Positions 12,135 through 23,869 of a stretch of 64,000 nucleotides of DNA are shown piece by piece (within the stretch, counting starts at the first letter, position 1; every line of letters begins with the position of its first letter). A model generated the notes under the pieces. The model made no database searches. It worked only from the letters and a program-made list of their open reading frames with translations, and was not told the DNA's origin. Position numbers and translations under genes: made by a program. This stretch comes from Rhodeus uyekii (lineage: Eukaryota; Chordata; Actinopteri; Cypriniformes; Acheilognathidae): NCBI GenBank assembly GCA_037043235.1, contig JAWRVZ010000024.1, forward strand, positions 6,016,501 to 6,080,500, read 5' to 3'.

Positions 12135-13590
12135 GGCATATAAGTGGCAATGGATTTGGTCCCCATAATAGTTTGTCATTATAAGTAGTTTTACTCTGAG
12201 TCTGCATAATCAACGCAAGATGTCAGCGCCATATTGGGCAATTGGCGGGCCAAGCGACGGAATTCTGTCCATCTCTTTTTACAGTCTATGGTACAAACAT
12301 GCACTTAACTTTATTTATTTTATTTTATTTTATAATTTAAAGGCCTTCACAGACATCAATAGGCAACAGGTTTGTGTCTCTAAACTTTGATCTTTTTTTT
12401 TGTTTCCCCGGACCCCACACGCATATCAAAAAAGGATCAAAGTTTAAATTCAACAGTATTTGCTTTTGAGATTTATGAGATATAGAGACAGTGGCAGCCC
12501 TGTGTCGGGTTAAAGCTGGGTCTAGCTATGTTGATTTTGATATTTTTGAATGGGATCCTTTGTTTGGAACCTTTTTTCTTTTTTTTTACTTGTCTGGGCC
12601 ATGTCTTTACTAGCAATGACTGTTTCTTCTGCCAATGTAATTAGTTACTTTGAATTCTGCACCATTGCAGGGTGATTGCCAGTATTTTATGTTGGTCTAA
12701 GGAGATGGTTTTTCAATGAAAATACAGAGCAGGACACATGAGGGTAGTTTGATGCCTAATGTCCTTCTAATACTTTCTGTTCTGCAAGTCTGGGCTTGCC
12801 AAACTACTTTCTCATCTGTCAGAAGACCCAGAGACCTCCCACAGTCGAATGAAGCTGACCCAATCACTTGCAGGGAAACTAGTAATATTTTGAATTGTCA
12901 GATGAATGTGGGGAAGCACTGAATGCCAACAGCAACTGTGCCAATGTATTGAAGATCCACCGAAATGTGCCACAGCACTGCAAGTCTTGCACACTAATGA
13001 ATTATGCCATATATATTCTGGTTATTACATCACAATAAGTGATTCAACAGTTTCTACTGGCAGCATTCAATGCAACCCAATACTGAACAGCATGCATGTA
13101 ACATTATCAGACAAATGATAATTCTTTAATAGTCACCACCCTGTGGGAACTAAATCATTAACCTGACTAGAAGCACTGCAAAACAGATAACTGATAAGCT
13201 ACAATAGGTTAAGCCTTGCTGATGACATGATCTGATCTCCATCCACTGCTTGAATGCATTTGACACTGGACTTACTCCGTCATGACAGGTTGTGCATTAA
13301 AAAAGGCCACATCAAAAACCACATCATTCTCCATGCAAGAAGTATATTAGACTTTTTTTTTAAATGCTGCCCATTATTGTGTTGCTTCACAGAAGTCCAA
13401 AAGCATGAATCTGCCCCATGCCACCCTATCCGCCACTTATTTTTCTTAGGAACTGAAGTAACTTCCACCACCACCCTTTCACTCCTTCCCTGCCATTAAT
13501 AGAAATTTCCATTATTTATGACACAAAAGCTTCACCACCAAAGTCAGAAATGTCCAGCTTTGCATTTCCATTTTCACTGTTATACACTAG
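12135..13590. other. Palindrome spacer, no gene seen
   Basis: 1456 bases between the inverted arms. The short open frames overlap each other on both strands, and none shows a motif or codon pattern that supports a gene. Confidence 0.5.
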
Positions 13591-13960
13591 GGGTCACTAT
13601 TGTGAATCTTCAGAATCTCCCAGTCTAAAGGCATTTGGTGAGAAGAAGCAGAAACAAGCGATAGTAATCACGTGTAAAATACCCCAGCCATCAACATTGC
13701 ACAGCATATAAATCAAAACTGTCTAATGTTGATCCAGGACAAGCTTTAGGACTATGAAGCTTTAGGTGTTGATTGACTCCATAAACTTTTTTTTTTTAAT
13801 GAAGCTTATCCATATTCAAAAAGAATGCATAAAGATGCTTTTTTAAAGAAAAGGGCTATATTCTTTAGATATATTGCATGTTCAGATTTTCATACAACAA
13901 AACTTTTCTGGGGATCATGGAAAGTTTTTAAAAATACTGGCGGTAGATAGCAACTCTTAA

Positions 13961-15187
13961 TGTACATGATGTAATGACATGCCTTTAGCCTGTCATGGTC
14001 ACGGTGCTGATATCGATAAACCGCAAAGATTCATGCACTGGGGAAAGGCCCGACTAGATAGAGTTCAGATAAGTTCAGATAGAGGTCTGGGAGTTCAGAA
14101 TGAATAAACAATAAACATAAAAACAAACATTACCTTTCTAGGCTGTGTCTCCTAGAAGATTGTAGAAAAATGCTATGAAATGCTGTTTCAATCCACAGGT
14201 GAGTAAAAAAAGACAAACTCAAATCGTTGGGTTTAAATTTTTTATAGCTGTACAAAATATTTAAAAACATAATTGAAAAAGTTTTTCTGAGTGTAGAAGC
14301 CACTGGCACCAGTGGTCACTACGATTTACTTAGGCGAATGATGCTTGCCCAAAAAATGCAACCCTAGTTGGCATAGCGTGCATGTGTGAATTACATTGTA
14401 AATAAATAATAATAAAAAAGCAATATAATGTGTTTGATAGACAGAACAAGCCTTTTAAGTGAAATACTGTAGAAACAATGCATGATGAATAGGAATCAAG
14501 ATCAAGAGGAATTCATGCTAAATAAAAAAAACAGCAAAAATAAATGAGTTTTAAGTTTTATGTAATTTTACTGGTACATTTTCTTCCTTAGTTTGGTTCA
14601 TTTTGACACAGAAGAAAACAGAAGAACATTGCAACATCAAGGTCATGGGTTTGATTAACGTGAAAGCATGAATTGATTATAATGTCAGTGTTTTTTTAAT
14701 GCAATGCAAGTCGCTTTTGATAAAAAACATCTGCCAAATGCAAAAATGTGCATGTATTGTAAACATATAAAGCCACAATAACCACACAGAGCAAAATTTT
14801 TCACATTTCTGACATTTGATGTGCATGAACACATTTTGATACGCTTTGGATTGTTCCTTTGTGAAAGTGAACTGAACGGTTTCAGTGAATGAATTTTATG
14901 AATGAATGGTTTTGAATGGTTGGTTCGGAATCAAGCAAACAATTCACAGGTCTGAAAACACCTTTATAAACCAAAATATGAGAGATGAGTGCTGTGATGA
15001 ATCTTCGTGACGGACTGGAACAACAGGAACGAAGACAACCGGTAACACACAAAGCCGACAGGAACAGGGTCATAGCACACAGAACAATGATCTGACAACA
15101 CAAGTGTGGTTAGTGGGAACTGATATAGGCAGGTGGTGATGTGTGGCGGGTGATCAGTGCCCGCGGCCCCACATTCATCTCACATTC
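13961..15187 (+). repeat. Duplicated module, copy 1
   Basis: Matched in order by 15411-17392: 13961-14158 with 15411-15599, 14291-14490 with 15831-16030, 14533-14610 with 16345-16425, 14622-14876 with 16686-16936, and 14929-14975 and 15115-15187 with the end of the module. It contains a SINE at 14637-14757. Confidence 0.85.
14637..14757 (+). mobile_element. tRNA-derived fish SINE, inside duplicated module 1
   Basis: Body (caaggtcatgggtttgatta) and tail (gataaaaaacatctgccaaa) of the tRNA-derived SINE. The head is cut. The duplicate is at 16668-16818. Confidence 0.7.
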
Positions 15188-15598
15188 ACCTAATGATGAG
15201 CAGCACAATGAAGCCTGCCAGCATGACTAAAGTTCAGAAAACATACGCAAAGTAAGGCTGTTCAGTTGGCACAGCACCCACTTAATCCTGTTTATATTCC
15301 AGCTGTTTCATAGTTACAACAAGAAGAAAATGGGGAAAAAAGTTCCAAGATATATAGAAAGCTCCATAGCTTCACTGGCAGGAAGTAAGGCAAGATGACA
15401 ACTGGAAAGATAATGTACATGATGTAATGACATGCCTTTAGCCTGCCATGGTCACGGTGCTGATATCGATAAACCGCAAAGATTCATGCACTGGGGAAAG
15501 GCCCGACTAGATAAGTTCAGATAGAGGTCTAGGAGTCCAGAATGAATAAACAATAAACATAAAAACAAACATTACCTTTCTAGACTGTGTCTCCTAGA

Positions 15599-15826
15599 AC
15601 AGGGTTTTTCAAACTTTTTGTGTGTGTGGACCACTATTTGTAATAAAAAAAATTTGCAGACCACCTCATAACACACATAATAAAATGTCTACACACAGTC
15701 TTACCTGAATTAATCCGCACCTCTAAATAGGCTTACTGGCACTACTATAACTAGTAATCGCACAATAACTTGACAAATTAATGCAAATGTAATATCAGTA
15801 TAGGCCAAGAGTGTAGCATATAAACA
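15599..15826 (+). mobile_element. Possible hAT-type fragment
   Basis: Starts cagggtttttcaaac and continues with gtggaccact, a start typical of hAT (Charlie-like) elements. The far terminus is not recognised. It is absent at the equivalent place in module copy 1. Confidence 0.4.
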
Positions 15827-16667
15827 AGAGTGTAGAAGCCACTGGCACCAGTGGTCACTACAATTTACTTAGGCGAATTATGCTTACCCCAAAAATGCAA
15901 CCCTAGTTGGTATAGTGTGCATGTGTGAATTACTATGTAAATAAATAATAATAATAAAGCAATATAATGTGTTTGATATACAGAACAAGCCTTTTAAACG
16001 AAATACTGTAGAAACAATGCATGATTAATTAATTGATAATTGAAATGTGTTGGTCAGGAGTTGATTAGATATGCAGTGTTGAGAAAACAAGCATCCAGAT
16101 TCTTGTTTTTAGACTTGTGTAATCTTTTGGAGTCGATACAAACAAAAAATAATTTCCGATAATCTATGTCCAAATGATGCAGAGTTTACTGCCATTGTGT
16201 GAATATGTACAATACAATACAATTTTCATTTATATAGTACATTTGAAAGCAACCTAAGTAGATCTAGTGCCGTAAAATTAAAATTATAAAAATAAATAAA
16301 TACAAAGTAGACCATATAGACAAAACACAACCTCAAATAAAAACCAGCAAAAATAAACGAGTTTTAAGTTTTATGTCATTTTACTGGTACAATTTCTCGC
16401 TTAGTTTGGTTCATTTTGACACATTTAAACATGGCTTGAATCTGAACAAAATCTGAAAACAATTGCTCAGTGATTGCCTGAAAACAGACTCTAGAGACGT
16501 TTGGTTTGAGGTGAGAAATCAATCTAACCCAACAAAACAAGCGGTATCGTAATTCAAAAACGGTAAATATGTTACGTCAAAAGTAGCAGTGTCTGATTCT
16601 GTGAGTAATCACATTATTTATCGCAGTTAAAAACCACAGAGATTTTCAGATAGACGAGGACATATTT

Positions 16668-16818
16668 CCTGTAGCTGAAACAGAAGAACATTGCAACATC
16701 AAGGTCATAGGTTCGATTAATGGGAAAGCATGAATTGATTATAATGTCATTGTGTTTTTTTAATGAAACGCAAGTCACTTTTGATAAAAGCATCTGCCAA
16801 ATGCAAAAAGGTGAATGT
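16668..16818 (+). mobile_element. tRNA-derived fish SINE
   Basis: Has an A-box-like tcctgtagctgaaacagaag, a B-box-like aggttcgatta, then the body and the tail (gataaaagcatctgccaaat). Confidence 0.75.
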
Positions 16819-17559
16819 ATTGTAAACATATAAAGCCACAATAACCACACAGAGCAAACTTTTTCACATTTCTGACATTTGACGTGCATGAACACATTTT
16901 GGTACGCCTTTTTGGTTCCTTTGTGAAAGTGAACTGAACCAATAAGAAAATGCAAGATTTTAAGTCCCTGTTTCGGAATCAAGCAAACAATTCACAGGTC
17001 TGAAAATACCTTTCTAAACCGAAATAGATGGAGCCATTCTAAAGTGAATGAGGGGGTGTCGTGTCTTCTGTCACCGATGAAAAATCATTCTCAAAGTCTT
17101 GGGGTTTTGATTCGGTGAGACAGATTTTATTGAATACTGCCTTACACTCAAATATATATCCATACATAATGCATTCTCTAGACGTCACTATTTCTAGTCT
17201 TTTCTCAAGGAATGGGCAAGAGGCAAGTTGTTCGCCGTTTATGACCACATTCTCCTGACAGTCCTGAAATTAGAGTCTCTTTTATTTGGGAAGTGATATA
17301 GGCAGGTGTTGATGTGTGGTAGGTGCAGATGATGAGCATGTGAGATGGTGATCAGTGACCATGGCCCCCACATTCATCTCACATTCACACACATGCAGAT
17401 TTGAGAAGTCAGTGAATTCATGAATCGTGACAGGGGGGGAGCTGGACAAAAGTAAGAAGTCAAAAACGTAACACTTCCATAAGGAGTGGGAGTTAGACTG
17501 ACAGATGGTCTGCGAGGGCACAGCAACTCAGATATAATAGAGCCAAATTCTTAAAGGAT

Positions 17560-18270
17560 TTTACAAACTTGATTTTAAAATCAATCCTATATTTTATAGA
17601 AAGACAAGGCAGGACTAGAAATCAGGACTAGTGTGATGTTGCCAAACTTGTGTTTCACCCTTAGGAGTCTGGCAGGAGCATTTTGAACTAATTGAAGAAA
17701 CAGAAAAGCTAGAAATTCCAGCATAGAGAAAGTTACAGTAATCAAGGAAAATATAGCATGAATCATCTTTTCAAAATCGCTTGAGGACATGAAGGGCTTT
17801 ACGGCTGGCAAGAATTGAACAAAAACACAATGCAGCAATAATTCATCAATAACTGCAGCAATAATTCATCAAATTGAATACTGTAAAAAAAGAACACCTA
17901 AATCTGTCACCTAAAAGACTATATAGGACAAGAGAGCCCAGACCAAGATCAAGATTACTATTTTAGTTTGGTGAAAACAACATAATTTCAGTTTTACTCT
18001 TGTTAAGGTTCTGTAGAATTTTGTAGAAGCCATAATTTGATTTTATATAAGCAAGCTTATAAAGTTTGTAAGGCATGATTATTATGCTTTGGCGGAAATG
18101 GATGTGGGTATTGTCATAACAGTGAAAGAGCATGTCATATTTGTTGAAAACAGAGCCTAAAGGGAGAATGTATAAAGAAAACATTACAGGACCGAGAATG
18201 GAGCCATGGGGTATGCCACAACAGGCGTGCAATGCAGAATGAGAATGGGTCACACTTTTTTCTTTTGAAC
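17560..18270 (-). pseudogene. LINE reverse transcriptase fragment (old)
   Basis: The minus-strand frame 18253-17963 shows a degraded RT core: CGIPHGSILGPVMFSLYILP, normally CG(V/I)PQGS-LGP, then a degraded catalytic box where CYADDTQ is expected but CYDNTH is seen. The rest, to about 17560, matches the dispersed repeat family also seen at 3.5, 28.0 and 48.3 kb. The catalytic Asp pair is lost, so the fragment is dead. Confidence 0.7.
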
Positions 18271-18285
18271 ACTCTGTTGACTACA

Positions 18286-18450
18286 TTTACATTTTGCATT
18301 TATGCGTTCAACAGACACTTTTATCCAAAGCGACTTACATTGCATTAAAGAAACACATTGAAATTGTAATCAGTTCTTGCTTTCCAAACCCATGACCTTG
18401 GCATTGTAAACACCAATGCTCTACTGGTTAACTTTGCTCCTACATGTCAA
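18286..18450 (-). mobile_element. tRNA-derived fish SINE
   Basis: Read on the minus strand it has a tRNA-like head with gagcattggtgtttacaatg and caaggtcatgggtttgg, then the tail ataaaagtgtctgttgaacg. The B box is mutated. Confidence 0.75.
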
Positions 18451-19042
18451 CTGACTTTCATTAGAGTATTAGAAGTCTGCTTAATATCTCCCAACTATTT
18501 ATTGTGATGCTCCTCCAACGATACAGTAGTAACTTTCCAAGTACCATGTCAACTTATTCTAATCCTGCCAGTCTACTAATACTCTACTAACACTCTAATG
18601 AGAGTTAGTAACATATAAGGTGCAACGCTACTTATAGTAAACAAAATGTGTTAAAGCGATCATCAAATTAAAGTGAAATAGGAGAATGTCATGGTCAATC
18701 AAATTAAAGGCTGATCTAAGGTTTAATCAGACCACATCCATATCTTTCTTAGAATCCGTAGAAAGAAAGACAACATTAGAGACTCTCAAGGCTTACTCAC
18801 ACTAGGCATGGTTTCCTTGTACTGTGATCTGGCACAATTGTCCCTTCCACCAGCCTGTAATCCCATTGCCCGAATATGCTTACGTCATTTACGGTACAAC
18901 ATTTAGTTTTGAAGAAAACCGGAAGAAAAGTGCATTAGCTAATGGATTGGCTAATAGACTTATCCTTTATGCGGCATTATTTAAGCGATTTTCTCTTGAT
19001 TGTACTGCACGTATCAGAAGATTATTACAGAGGCTACTTGTA
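18451..19042. other. No gene seen
   Basis: Non-repetitive-looking sequence between a SINE and a DIRS element. The frame at 18824-19105 runs into the DIRS terminus and has no recognisable domain. Confidence 0.45.
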
Positions 19043-19256
19043 AACGTCTCAGGTTACTTACGTAACCCTAGTTCCCTTAGAGGGAACGAGACACTGCGTC
19101 GATAACGCAAATGGGAACGCATTAGTGTAATTGTCTCTTGAAGCGCAATTGAAACCAGGTGTGCGAGTGCACGTAGCCGAGTGTGACGTCATGAGCCAGG
19201 AGTATAACTGCACGCAGCAGACTAGCAGCCTCAGCTTAACTAGTGTCTGAAACAGC
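19043..19256 (+). repeat. DIRS-1 terminal inverted repeat, 3' side
   Basis: From about 19088 to 19256 this matches the reverse complement of 23870-24010. The outermost tip (19046-19087, with its own small palindromes such as ttacttacgtaa and cccttagaggg) differs from the other end, as is usual in DIRS elements. Confidence 0.9.
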
Positions 19257-19283
19257 CGGCGTGCGATGGAGCTGAGGCTACGA

Positions 19284-19389
19284 GACGCAGTGTCTCGTTC
19301 CCTCTAAGGGAACTAGGGTTACGTAAGTAACCTGAGACGTTCCCTGTCAAGGGAACTCAACACTGCGTCGATAACGCAAATGGGAACGA
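19284..19389. other. DIRS-1 internal complementary region
   Basis: 19284-19340 is the reverse complement of the left tip (about 19043-19099), and 19339-19388 is the reverse complement of the right tip (about 24003-24051), joined head to tail. In DIRS1 such a region is thought to template the completion and ligation of a circular DNA. Confidence 0.92.
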
Positions 19390-19440
19390 GAATACCCACG
19401 CCGCCTCAGCGAACGGAGTACGCCAAGCTAACGTAGCTCA

Positions 19441-20510
19441 CTACGAAAGGGCCAAGGTTCCCAAAGCGGGGTTAAGGTCTAACTGGTAGAACCTAATAAA
19501 GGTATGCGGTGAGGACCAGCCAGCCGCATCACAGATATCGGCAAGGGGAGCCCCTGCGAAAAAAGCTTTAGAAGTTGCCATGCTCCGGGTAGAGTGGGCG
19601 CGGACATGCAGAGGACACTGCTGACCCGCCAGTTCATAAGCTAGTGAGATAGTCTCGACTATCCACCTGCTTAAAGTAGGTTTAGATGCTGGAGCTCCCT
19701 TAGGAGCCCCGAAGCATACGAAGAGTTGGTCAGACCTACGCCATAGAGCCGCTCTGCGGACGTAGGCGTCCAGTGCTCGCACTGGACAGACCTTGCTCTT
19801 GAACTCCTGGTCATGATCATCAACGGGGGGAGGACATAAGGCCTGCAGTACAATGTGACGAGCTGGGCTCGAGAGGACCTTCGGAACATACCCTGGTCTG
19901 GGAGAGAGAAAGGCTTTCGCCAGACCAGGAGCAAACTCCAGACAGGAGGGGGCCACTGACAGGGCCTGAAGGTCACCAACCCTCTTGAATGAGGAAATGG
20001 CTAGGAGGAACACCGTTTTAAGAGTGAGAAATTTCTCTGAGATGTCCTCAAGCGGCTCAAAGGGTTCCTGGGACAAGGCCTGGAGTACCAGGGACAGGTC
20101 CCAGGAAGGAACCCGGGAGCGTACCGCAGGCCTCAGCCTGAGAGTGCCACGGAGGAAACGAACTACTAGGGGGTCCCGACCCAGAGGTATACCACTCGGG
20201 GGCACGTGGTAAGCCGCGATGGCAGCCACGTACACCTTAAGCGTGGAGGGGGACAGCCCGGCGGCGAACCTTTCCTGTAAGAACTCCAGGACGATACCGA
20301 CCTGGCAGGTCACTGGGTCTACAGGTTTGTTACCGCACCAGGAAGTGAAGAAGGCCCACTTCCTGGCATAGAGTTTCCTCGTGGATGGGGCTCTAGAGTG
20401 GAGAATGGTCTCAACGACCTCAGTCGAGAGACCCGAGTCTATGAGTCGGGCCCCCTCAGAGGCCAGACCCACAGATTCCACAGTTCCGGGCGAGGATGAA
20501 GGATCCTGCC
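19441..20510 (-). CDS. DIRS-1 tyrosine recombinase
   Basis: The recombinase inserts the circular DNA intermediate into the genome. The C-terminal catalytic domain carries the family residues: Arg in SFKRVGDL, the HxxR box in AHSTR, then AGWSS (W/H position) and the nucleophile Tyr in FIRFYQLDL near the end. An N-terminal SAM-like part precedes it (STRKLYARKWAFFTSWC, VLEFLQERFAAGLSPSTLKVY). The frame ends at 19441. It is open far upstream because it overlaps the RT gene in another frame, so the true start is uncertain; I place it near the end of RT, with about 70 bases of overlap. No lesion is visible. Confidence 0.88.
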
Positions 20511-22541
20511 CTGTGCCTGAGACAGAAGGTCCACTCTGACGGGAATCCTCCAAGGAGTGCCGTCTAGGAGGGACACCAAGTCCGAGAACCACACCCTGCC
20601 CGGCCACCGCGGGGCAACTAAGGTGAGACGGACCCTGTCCTGGCGAACTTTCTCTAGAACCCCCGGGAGCAGAGCTACTGGGGGAAAAGCATACAGGGGT
20701 AGCCTCGGCCACTCCTGTTGCATTGCGTCCAGTCCCAACGGAGCTGGAGGAGAGAGGGAGTACCACAGAGGGCAGTGGGTCGCCTCGTGGGACGCAAAGA
20801 GGTCCACTTGGGCTTGACCGAACTTCTCCCATATCTGCTCCATCACCTCGGTGTGGAGCATCCATTCCCCGGGCCTCGGCCCCTGCCTCGACAGGAAGTC
20901 TGCTTCCGTGTTCTGGGATCCCGGAATATAAACTGCCCGTAGGGAGCAGAGTTTGTTCCGAGCCCAGAGGAGGATCCGCCCGGCCAGCTTGGAAAGCCGA
21001 AGGGAGCGGAGACCCCCCTGATGGTTTATGTAGGATACCACCGCCATGTTGTCTGACTGGACTAACACATGGTGGCCCCGGAGGTCTGGGAGAAAGGCTT
21101 GAAGCGCCTTCCAAACTGCCAACATCTCTAACGCATTGATATGCAGAGAGAGGCAGGCCTCGTTCCATAAACCTTGAGCTGAGCGGTCCCTCAGGACCGC
21201 CCCCCAACCCGAGCGGGAGGCGTCTGTCGACAGCGTCACGCGGTGACAGACTGGTCCCAGTACGGGTCCTTGGGCAAGAAACCAGGGATTCTTCCACTGA
21301 CTCAAGGCTCGCAGGCAGCGCCTTGAAACCTTGATCAGGCGGGAAGGGTTCCCCCTCGGGGAAAACCCCCTGGTCTTGAGCCACCACTGCAGACGTCTCA
21401 TGTGAAGCAAACCTAGCGGTATCACGCAGGAGGCTGCTGCCATGAGCCCCAGAACTCTCTGGAAATGTCTGACAGTGACCAGCTGGCCTAGCTTTATGTC
21501 GTTGACTGAAGATAGGATTGATGTAATGCGCACGGGGGAAAGCCGTGCCGACATTGACACAGAATCCCATACAACGCCTAGGAAAGTCGTGCTCTGCCTC
21601 GGCCAGAGTACACTCTTTTGGGCGTTTAGTCTCAGCCCGAGCTCCTTCATATGTGCGAGAACGACATCTCGATGCCGAACCGCCAAACCTCGAGACTGGG
21701 CCAAAATGAGCCAGTCGTCGATGTAATTCAAGATCCGGATCCCTCGGGATCGGAGCGGAGCTAGAGCTGCATCCACGCACTTGGTGAAAGTGCGAGGAGA
21801 CAAAGCCAGGCCGAACGGAAGAACCCGATACTGATAAGCCTTCCCCCCGAAGGCGAATCTGAGGAACTTCCGATGCTGAGGAAGGATGGAGACATGGAAA
21901 TACGCGTCTTTGAGATCTATCGAGACAAACCAGTCCTCGGACCTGATTTGAGCTACGATCTGCTTCAGAGTTAACATTCTGAATTTCAGTCGCCTGACAG
22001 AACTGTTCAGAGTGCGAAGATCTAAGATAGGGCGTAAGCCTCCACCCTTCTTGGGAACTATGAAGTACCGGCTGTAGAAACCTGATTCTCTGGCTGAGAG
22101 GGGTACATATTCTATGGCCTCTTTCCTCAGCAGTGAGTCTACTTCTCGTTCCATGACCAGAGCCTGCTCGGGGTTCACCACTGTTGGTAATACACCCGCG
22201 AAGCCGGGAGGATGAACCCGGAACTGAACAGCGTATCCTTCTGATACGGTACGCAGGACCCATCGAGAGATACCTGGGAGGCGCTGCCACGCCGCCAGGA
22301 AATCTACTAAGGGTATCAGTCTCTCGAGACCGACCTCTGGACATAAATATTTTGCCACCCCGGGGCCCCGGCCGAAACCAGAGAACCGCCGGGGCGGATG
22401 CTCTAGGACCCTCCTCAGAGGGGGCAACCTGCCCAGCACGGCCCGAGAGGAGCGTGACTGGACAAGACTGCCCGCGTAGAGCACGGCCCGGGTCCCTCGA
22501 GACCCCGAGCCGTACACCGCGCTTGGTGTGCACTGGTCCAC
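20439..22541 (-). CDS. DIRS-1 reverse transcriptase-RNase H
   Basis: 700 residues. RT covers about residues 130-350: ESGFYSRYFIVPKKGGGLRPILDLR, VSIDLKDAYFHV (first catalytic Asp), LPFGLALSPRTFTK, and the YIDDW catalytic box. RNase H covers about 430-560 with its acidic residues in LSTDAS, NALEML, VQSDN and EADFLSR. A C-terminal segment follows (VDLFASH, YAFPPVALL, LVAPRWPGRVW). This position holds a methyltransferase in classical DIRS elements, but I cannot confirm such a domain here. The start ATG at 22541 overlaps the end of gag's region by none (gag ends at 22585). The frame is uninterrupted. Confidence 0.92.
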   Translation of the reverse strand: MDQCTPSAVYGSGSRGTRAVLYAGSLVQSRSSRAVLGRLPPLRRVLEHPPRRFSGFGRGPGVAKYLCPEVGLERLIPLVDFLAAWQRLPGISRWVLRTVSEGYAVQFRVHPPGFAGVLPTVVNPEQALVMEREVDSLLRKEAIEYVPLSARESGFYSRYFIVPKKGGGLRPILDLRTLNSSVRRLKFRMLTLKQIVAQIRSEDWFVSIDLKDAYFHVSILPQHRKFLRFAFGGKAYQYRVLPFGLALSPRTFTKCVDAALAPLRSRGIRILNYIDDWLILAQSRGLAVRHRDVVLAHMKELGLRLNAQKSVLWPRQSTTFLGVVWDSVSMSARLSPVRITSILSSVNDIKLGQLVTVRHFQRVLGLMAAASCVIPLGLLHMRRLQWWLKTRGFSPRGNPSRLIKVSRRCLRALSQWKNPWFLAQGPVLGPVCHRVTLSTDASRSGWGAVLRDRSAQGLWNEACLSLHINALEMLAVWKALQAFLPDLRGHHVLVQSDNMAVVSYINHQGGLRSLRLSKLAGRILLWARNKLCSLRAVYIPGSQNTEADFLSRQGPRPGEWMLHTEVMEQIWEKFGQAQVDLFASHEATHCPLWYSLSPPAPLGLDAMQQEWPRLPLYAFPPVALLPGVLEKVRQDRVRLTLVAPRWPGRVWFSDLVSLLDGTPWRIPVRVDLLSQAQGRILHPRPELWNLWVWPLRGPDS

Positions 22542-22584
22542 CCCTCGAGGAGGACCAGCGCTGCGAGGCCGCGACCGGAGTGTG

Positions 22585-23797
22585 TCAGGGCCTCTTGCTC
22601 TTAGCCTTCCTGGCCTGAAGGACAGCCCTCAGATCTGTCCTTCTGCCAGAGGGCTGCGGCTGAGTGCGGCGACCAGCGCCGCCACCCGACTGGGGAGGCT
22701 GGCGAGAAGCCACACTCTGCCGCTGAGCAGCGCGGTGCGAGGAGCTGCTGCTGGGCTGCGGCTGGCTCGCAGGCCCAGCTGCCCGAGAGCGGCGGGGAAG
22801 AATCTTTCGGAACGCTACCTCCTGTTTAGCAGCCTCCTGAAATCTCTCGACGGCCATCTTGACGGCGTCGCCAAAGAGACCAGGAGGCGTAAGAGGAGCG
22901 TCGATAAGAACATTCTTATCCTTTTCTCTGAGGGAAGTCAGGTTGAGCCAGAGATGTCTTTCTGTGGCCACCAGGGCTGCCATGGAGCGACCGATAGAAC
23001 CGGCCGTTTCCCTAGCAGCCCTCAGAGAAAGATCGGTGGCCCTGCGCAGCTCGGCTACTGCCTCAGGGCCGATTCCCCCGCCCTCATCGAGGTCTGCGAG
23101 CAGCTCCGCCTGGTAGGCCTGCAGCAGTGAAGACGTGTGCAAACACGCTGCAGCCTGACCAGCCGCGGAGTATGCTCTGCCCACCATGGTGGAAGTAACC
23201 CGGAGGGGTTTGGTGGGCAGCGTCGGGGTTTTAAGGGGTGGCGATGAATGGGGGGCGAGGTAGTTAGCCAGCGCCTCCTCCACTCTAGGCATCGCCCCAT
23301 AGCCGCGCTCTTTGGCTCCCATAATGGTAGCATAGTTAGCGGAAACGCTGCTATGCACCCTATGGGAGGCGGGCCGCTTCCAAGACCTCGACACCTCGGT
23401 GTGGAGGTCCGGGAAAAACGGCAAACCCCGACGCTGAGGTTGCACTCGAGCAGGCAGGTAACGCTCGTCTAACCGACTCTTAGGACGAGCGTCCCTGGGC
23501 TCAGCTGGCCACTCGAGACCGAGCCTTGCCGTTGCCCGAGTGACAACCTCAAGCCTCAGCTGCAGCGGGACCAGACCCACGAGGAACGCGAGCCTGAGCA
23601 GTCCCCTCGAAGACTGCCAGGCGTGAGCGAAGAGTGCGCAGCGGCAGCTGCAAACACTCTGCACACTCAGTGCCCTCAAGCGCTGAGCGTGCATGAGCTT
23701 CGCCCAAACAGAACACACAGAGAGCGTGTGTGTCCTTACCCGTGATAAAACGCGGGCAAGGAGTGACACAACGCTTAAAAGACTGTGAATCCGCCAT
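22585..23797 (-). pseudogene. DIRS-1 gag, frameshifted
   Basis: Two frames together make the gag. The first (23797-23549) begins MADSQSFKRC and holds a Cys/His cluster, DTHALCVFCLGEAHA then CAEC, likely zinc-binding and shared with DIRS-2. The second (open 23769-22585) takes over with EVVTRATARLGLEWP, the conserved FFPDLHTEVSRSW block, an Ala-rich alpha-helical middle, and a Ser/Gln/Arg-rich basic tail. The switch lies near 23560-23590. DIRS-2 has about 60 more residues between these blocks, so a deletion with frameshift is likely. Gag should form the particle; this copy probably cannot make it unless a frameshift event restores reading. Confidence 0.82.
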
Positions 23798-23869
23798 CCT
23801 TTTAGGAAAGTGAAATATATATCAACTTACAGCCAGCAGAGCAACTCAAACACACGTTAGCTTCGAGCG

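Larger units (their letters stand above)
13591..15307 (-). repeat. Right arm of the large palindrome, split by an insertion
   Basis: Blocks 13591-13960 and 15188-15307 pair with the left arm. The 1227 bases between them (13961-15187) replace only 87 bases in the left arm and are themselves repeated at 15411-17392. Confidence 0.83.
15411..17392 (+). repeat. Duplicated module, copy 2 (with extra insertions)
   Basis: Direct repeat of 13961-15187, about 750 bases longer. The extra sequence includes 15600-15826 (hAT-like start) and about 16050-16340. The SINE inside is better preserved here than in copy 1. Confidence 0.85.

Noticed and set aside
20439..20870. Methyltransferase domain after RNase H in DIRS-1
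   Set aside because: The segment after RNase H has conserved-looking motifs, but I could not identify a methyltransferase signature.
19441..22533. 1030-residue minus-strand frame as one protein
   Set aside because: Only the last ~350 residues (recombinase) are real; the rest lies over the RT gene in the wrong frame.
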